DNA from: DATLYH01 sp035575035
Lineage (GTDB): Bacteria > Planctomycetota > Planctomycetia > Gemmatales > Gemmataceae
NCBI GenBank assembly: GCA_035575035.1
Contig: DATLYH010000384.1
Coordinates: 1-51,419, forward strand
DNA: 51,419 nt
Reading direction: 5' to 3'
Positions 51,412-51,419 of the stretch are shown piece by piece. Numbering within the stretch: position 1 is the first letter of the stretch; each line of letters starts with the position of its first letter. The position numbers and the translations under genes are program-made. Under the pieces are notes generated by a model. That model did not search any database and was not told the DNA's origin. It saw only the letters and a program-made list of their open reading frames with translations.

Positions 51412-51419
51412 ATGTCTGC
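51412..51419 (+). other. Possible start of a further gene at the window edge
   Basis: An ATG at 51412 lies 9 bases after GGGAG and opens a frame that leaves the window after 8 bases. The preceding 51201-51411 shows no gene I trust. Confidence 0.3.

Noticed and set aside
51225..51413. A 62-codon minus-strand frame at the right edge
   Set aside because: It is Arg-rich with no ribosome site and probably random in GC-rich DNA.

Overview
The window looks like chromosomal DNA of a GC-rich planctomycete, most likely of the Gemmataceae. The signs are two DUF1559 proteins with a type IV pilin-like N-terminus and an H-x9-DG C-terminal motif, a secreted sugar-dehydrogenase-like/cytochrome c protein with the planctomycete heme-binding C-terminus, a secreted 14-repeat WD40 protein, a LEPR-XLL-like N-terminus on a giant surface protein, and many intergenic palindromes. 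The family-level placement is inference. No tRNA, rRNA or CRISPR array was seen.

Layout. 1-1600: a transposase fragment, an AT-richer orphan gene and a beheaded RHS fragment. 1747-4897 (minus): two DUF1559 + small lipoprotein cassettes. 5126-9923 (minus): housekeeping run ffh, rpsP, trmD, rplS, yraN, tyrS. 10203-15988: M48 protease, a HEAT/STN-like secreted protein, a conserved unknown and a secreted transglutaminase-like protein. 16655-21198: an overlapping pair made of an SF1-type ATPase with degraded helicase motifs and a winged-helix protein. 21753-26495: a divergent group of small-molecule enzymes (amidohydrolase, 3-hydroxyisobutyrate-dehydrogenase-like, SDR, DUF1772, SnoaL-like; TcmI-like on the other strand). 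26547-34725 (plus): bioB, a TPR protein, a complete acetyl-CoA carboxylase set (fused accD-accA, accB, a second accB-like gene without the biotin lysine, accC), a GAF protein and lpxB, which fits biotin supply, malonyl-CoA production and lipid A synthesis. 34823-38922: a thioredoxin-like gene with one in-frame TGA, the WD40 protein and a VapBC-like toxin-antitoxin pair. 38954-42041 (minus): a three-gene hydroxyproline degradation operon. 42151-44799: the heme/sugar-dehydrogenase-like protein. 45267-51200: a 1656-residue protein with a eukaryote-type protein-arginine deiminase (PAD) at its C-terminus behind cadherin-like and Calx-beta domains, followed by a secreted unknown.

Strongest observations. 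(1) The PAD protein keeps the Asp, His, Asp and Cys of the vertebrate PAD active site and carries an insert of about 115 residues inside the catalytic domain. (2) The acc operon encodes a biotin-carrier paralogue whose biotinylated lysine is replaced by glycine, resembling plant BADC regulators of acetyl-CoA carboxylase. (3) Short perfect palindromes are flanked by 9-16 bp direct repeats and sit at gene 3' ends, including an in-frame one inside bioB; they look like small mobile palindromic elements. (4) A secreted thioredoxin-like gene is read through a single TGA, which may be a nonsense mutation or selenocysteine.
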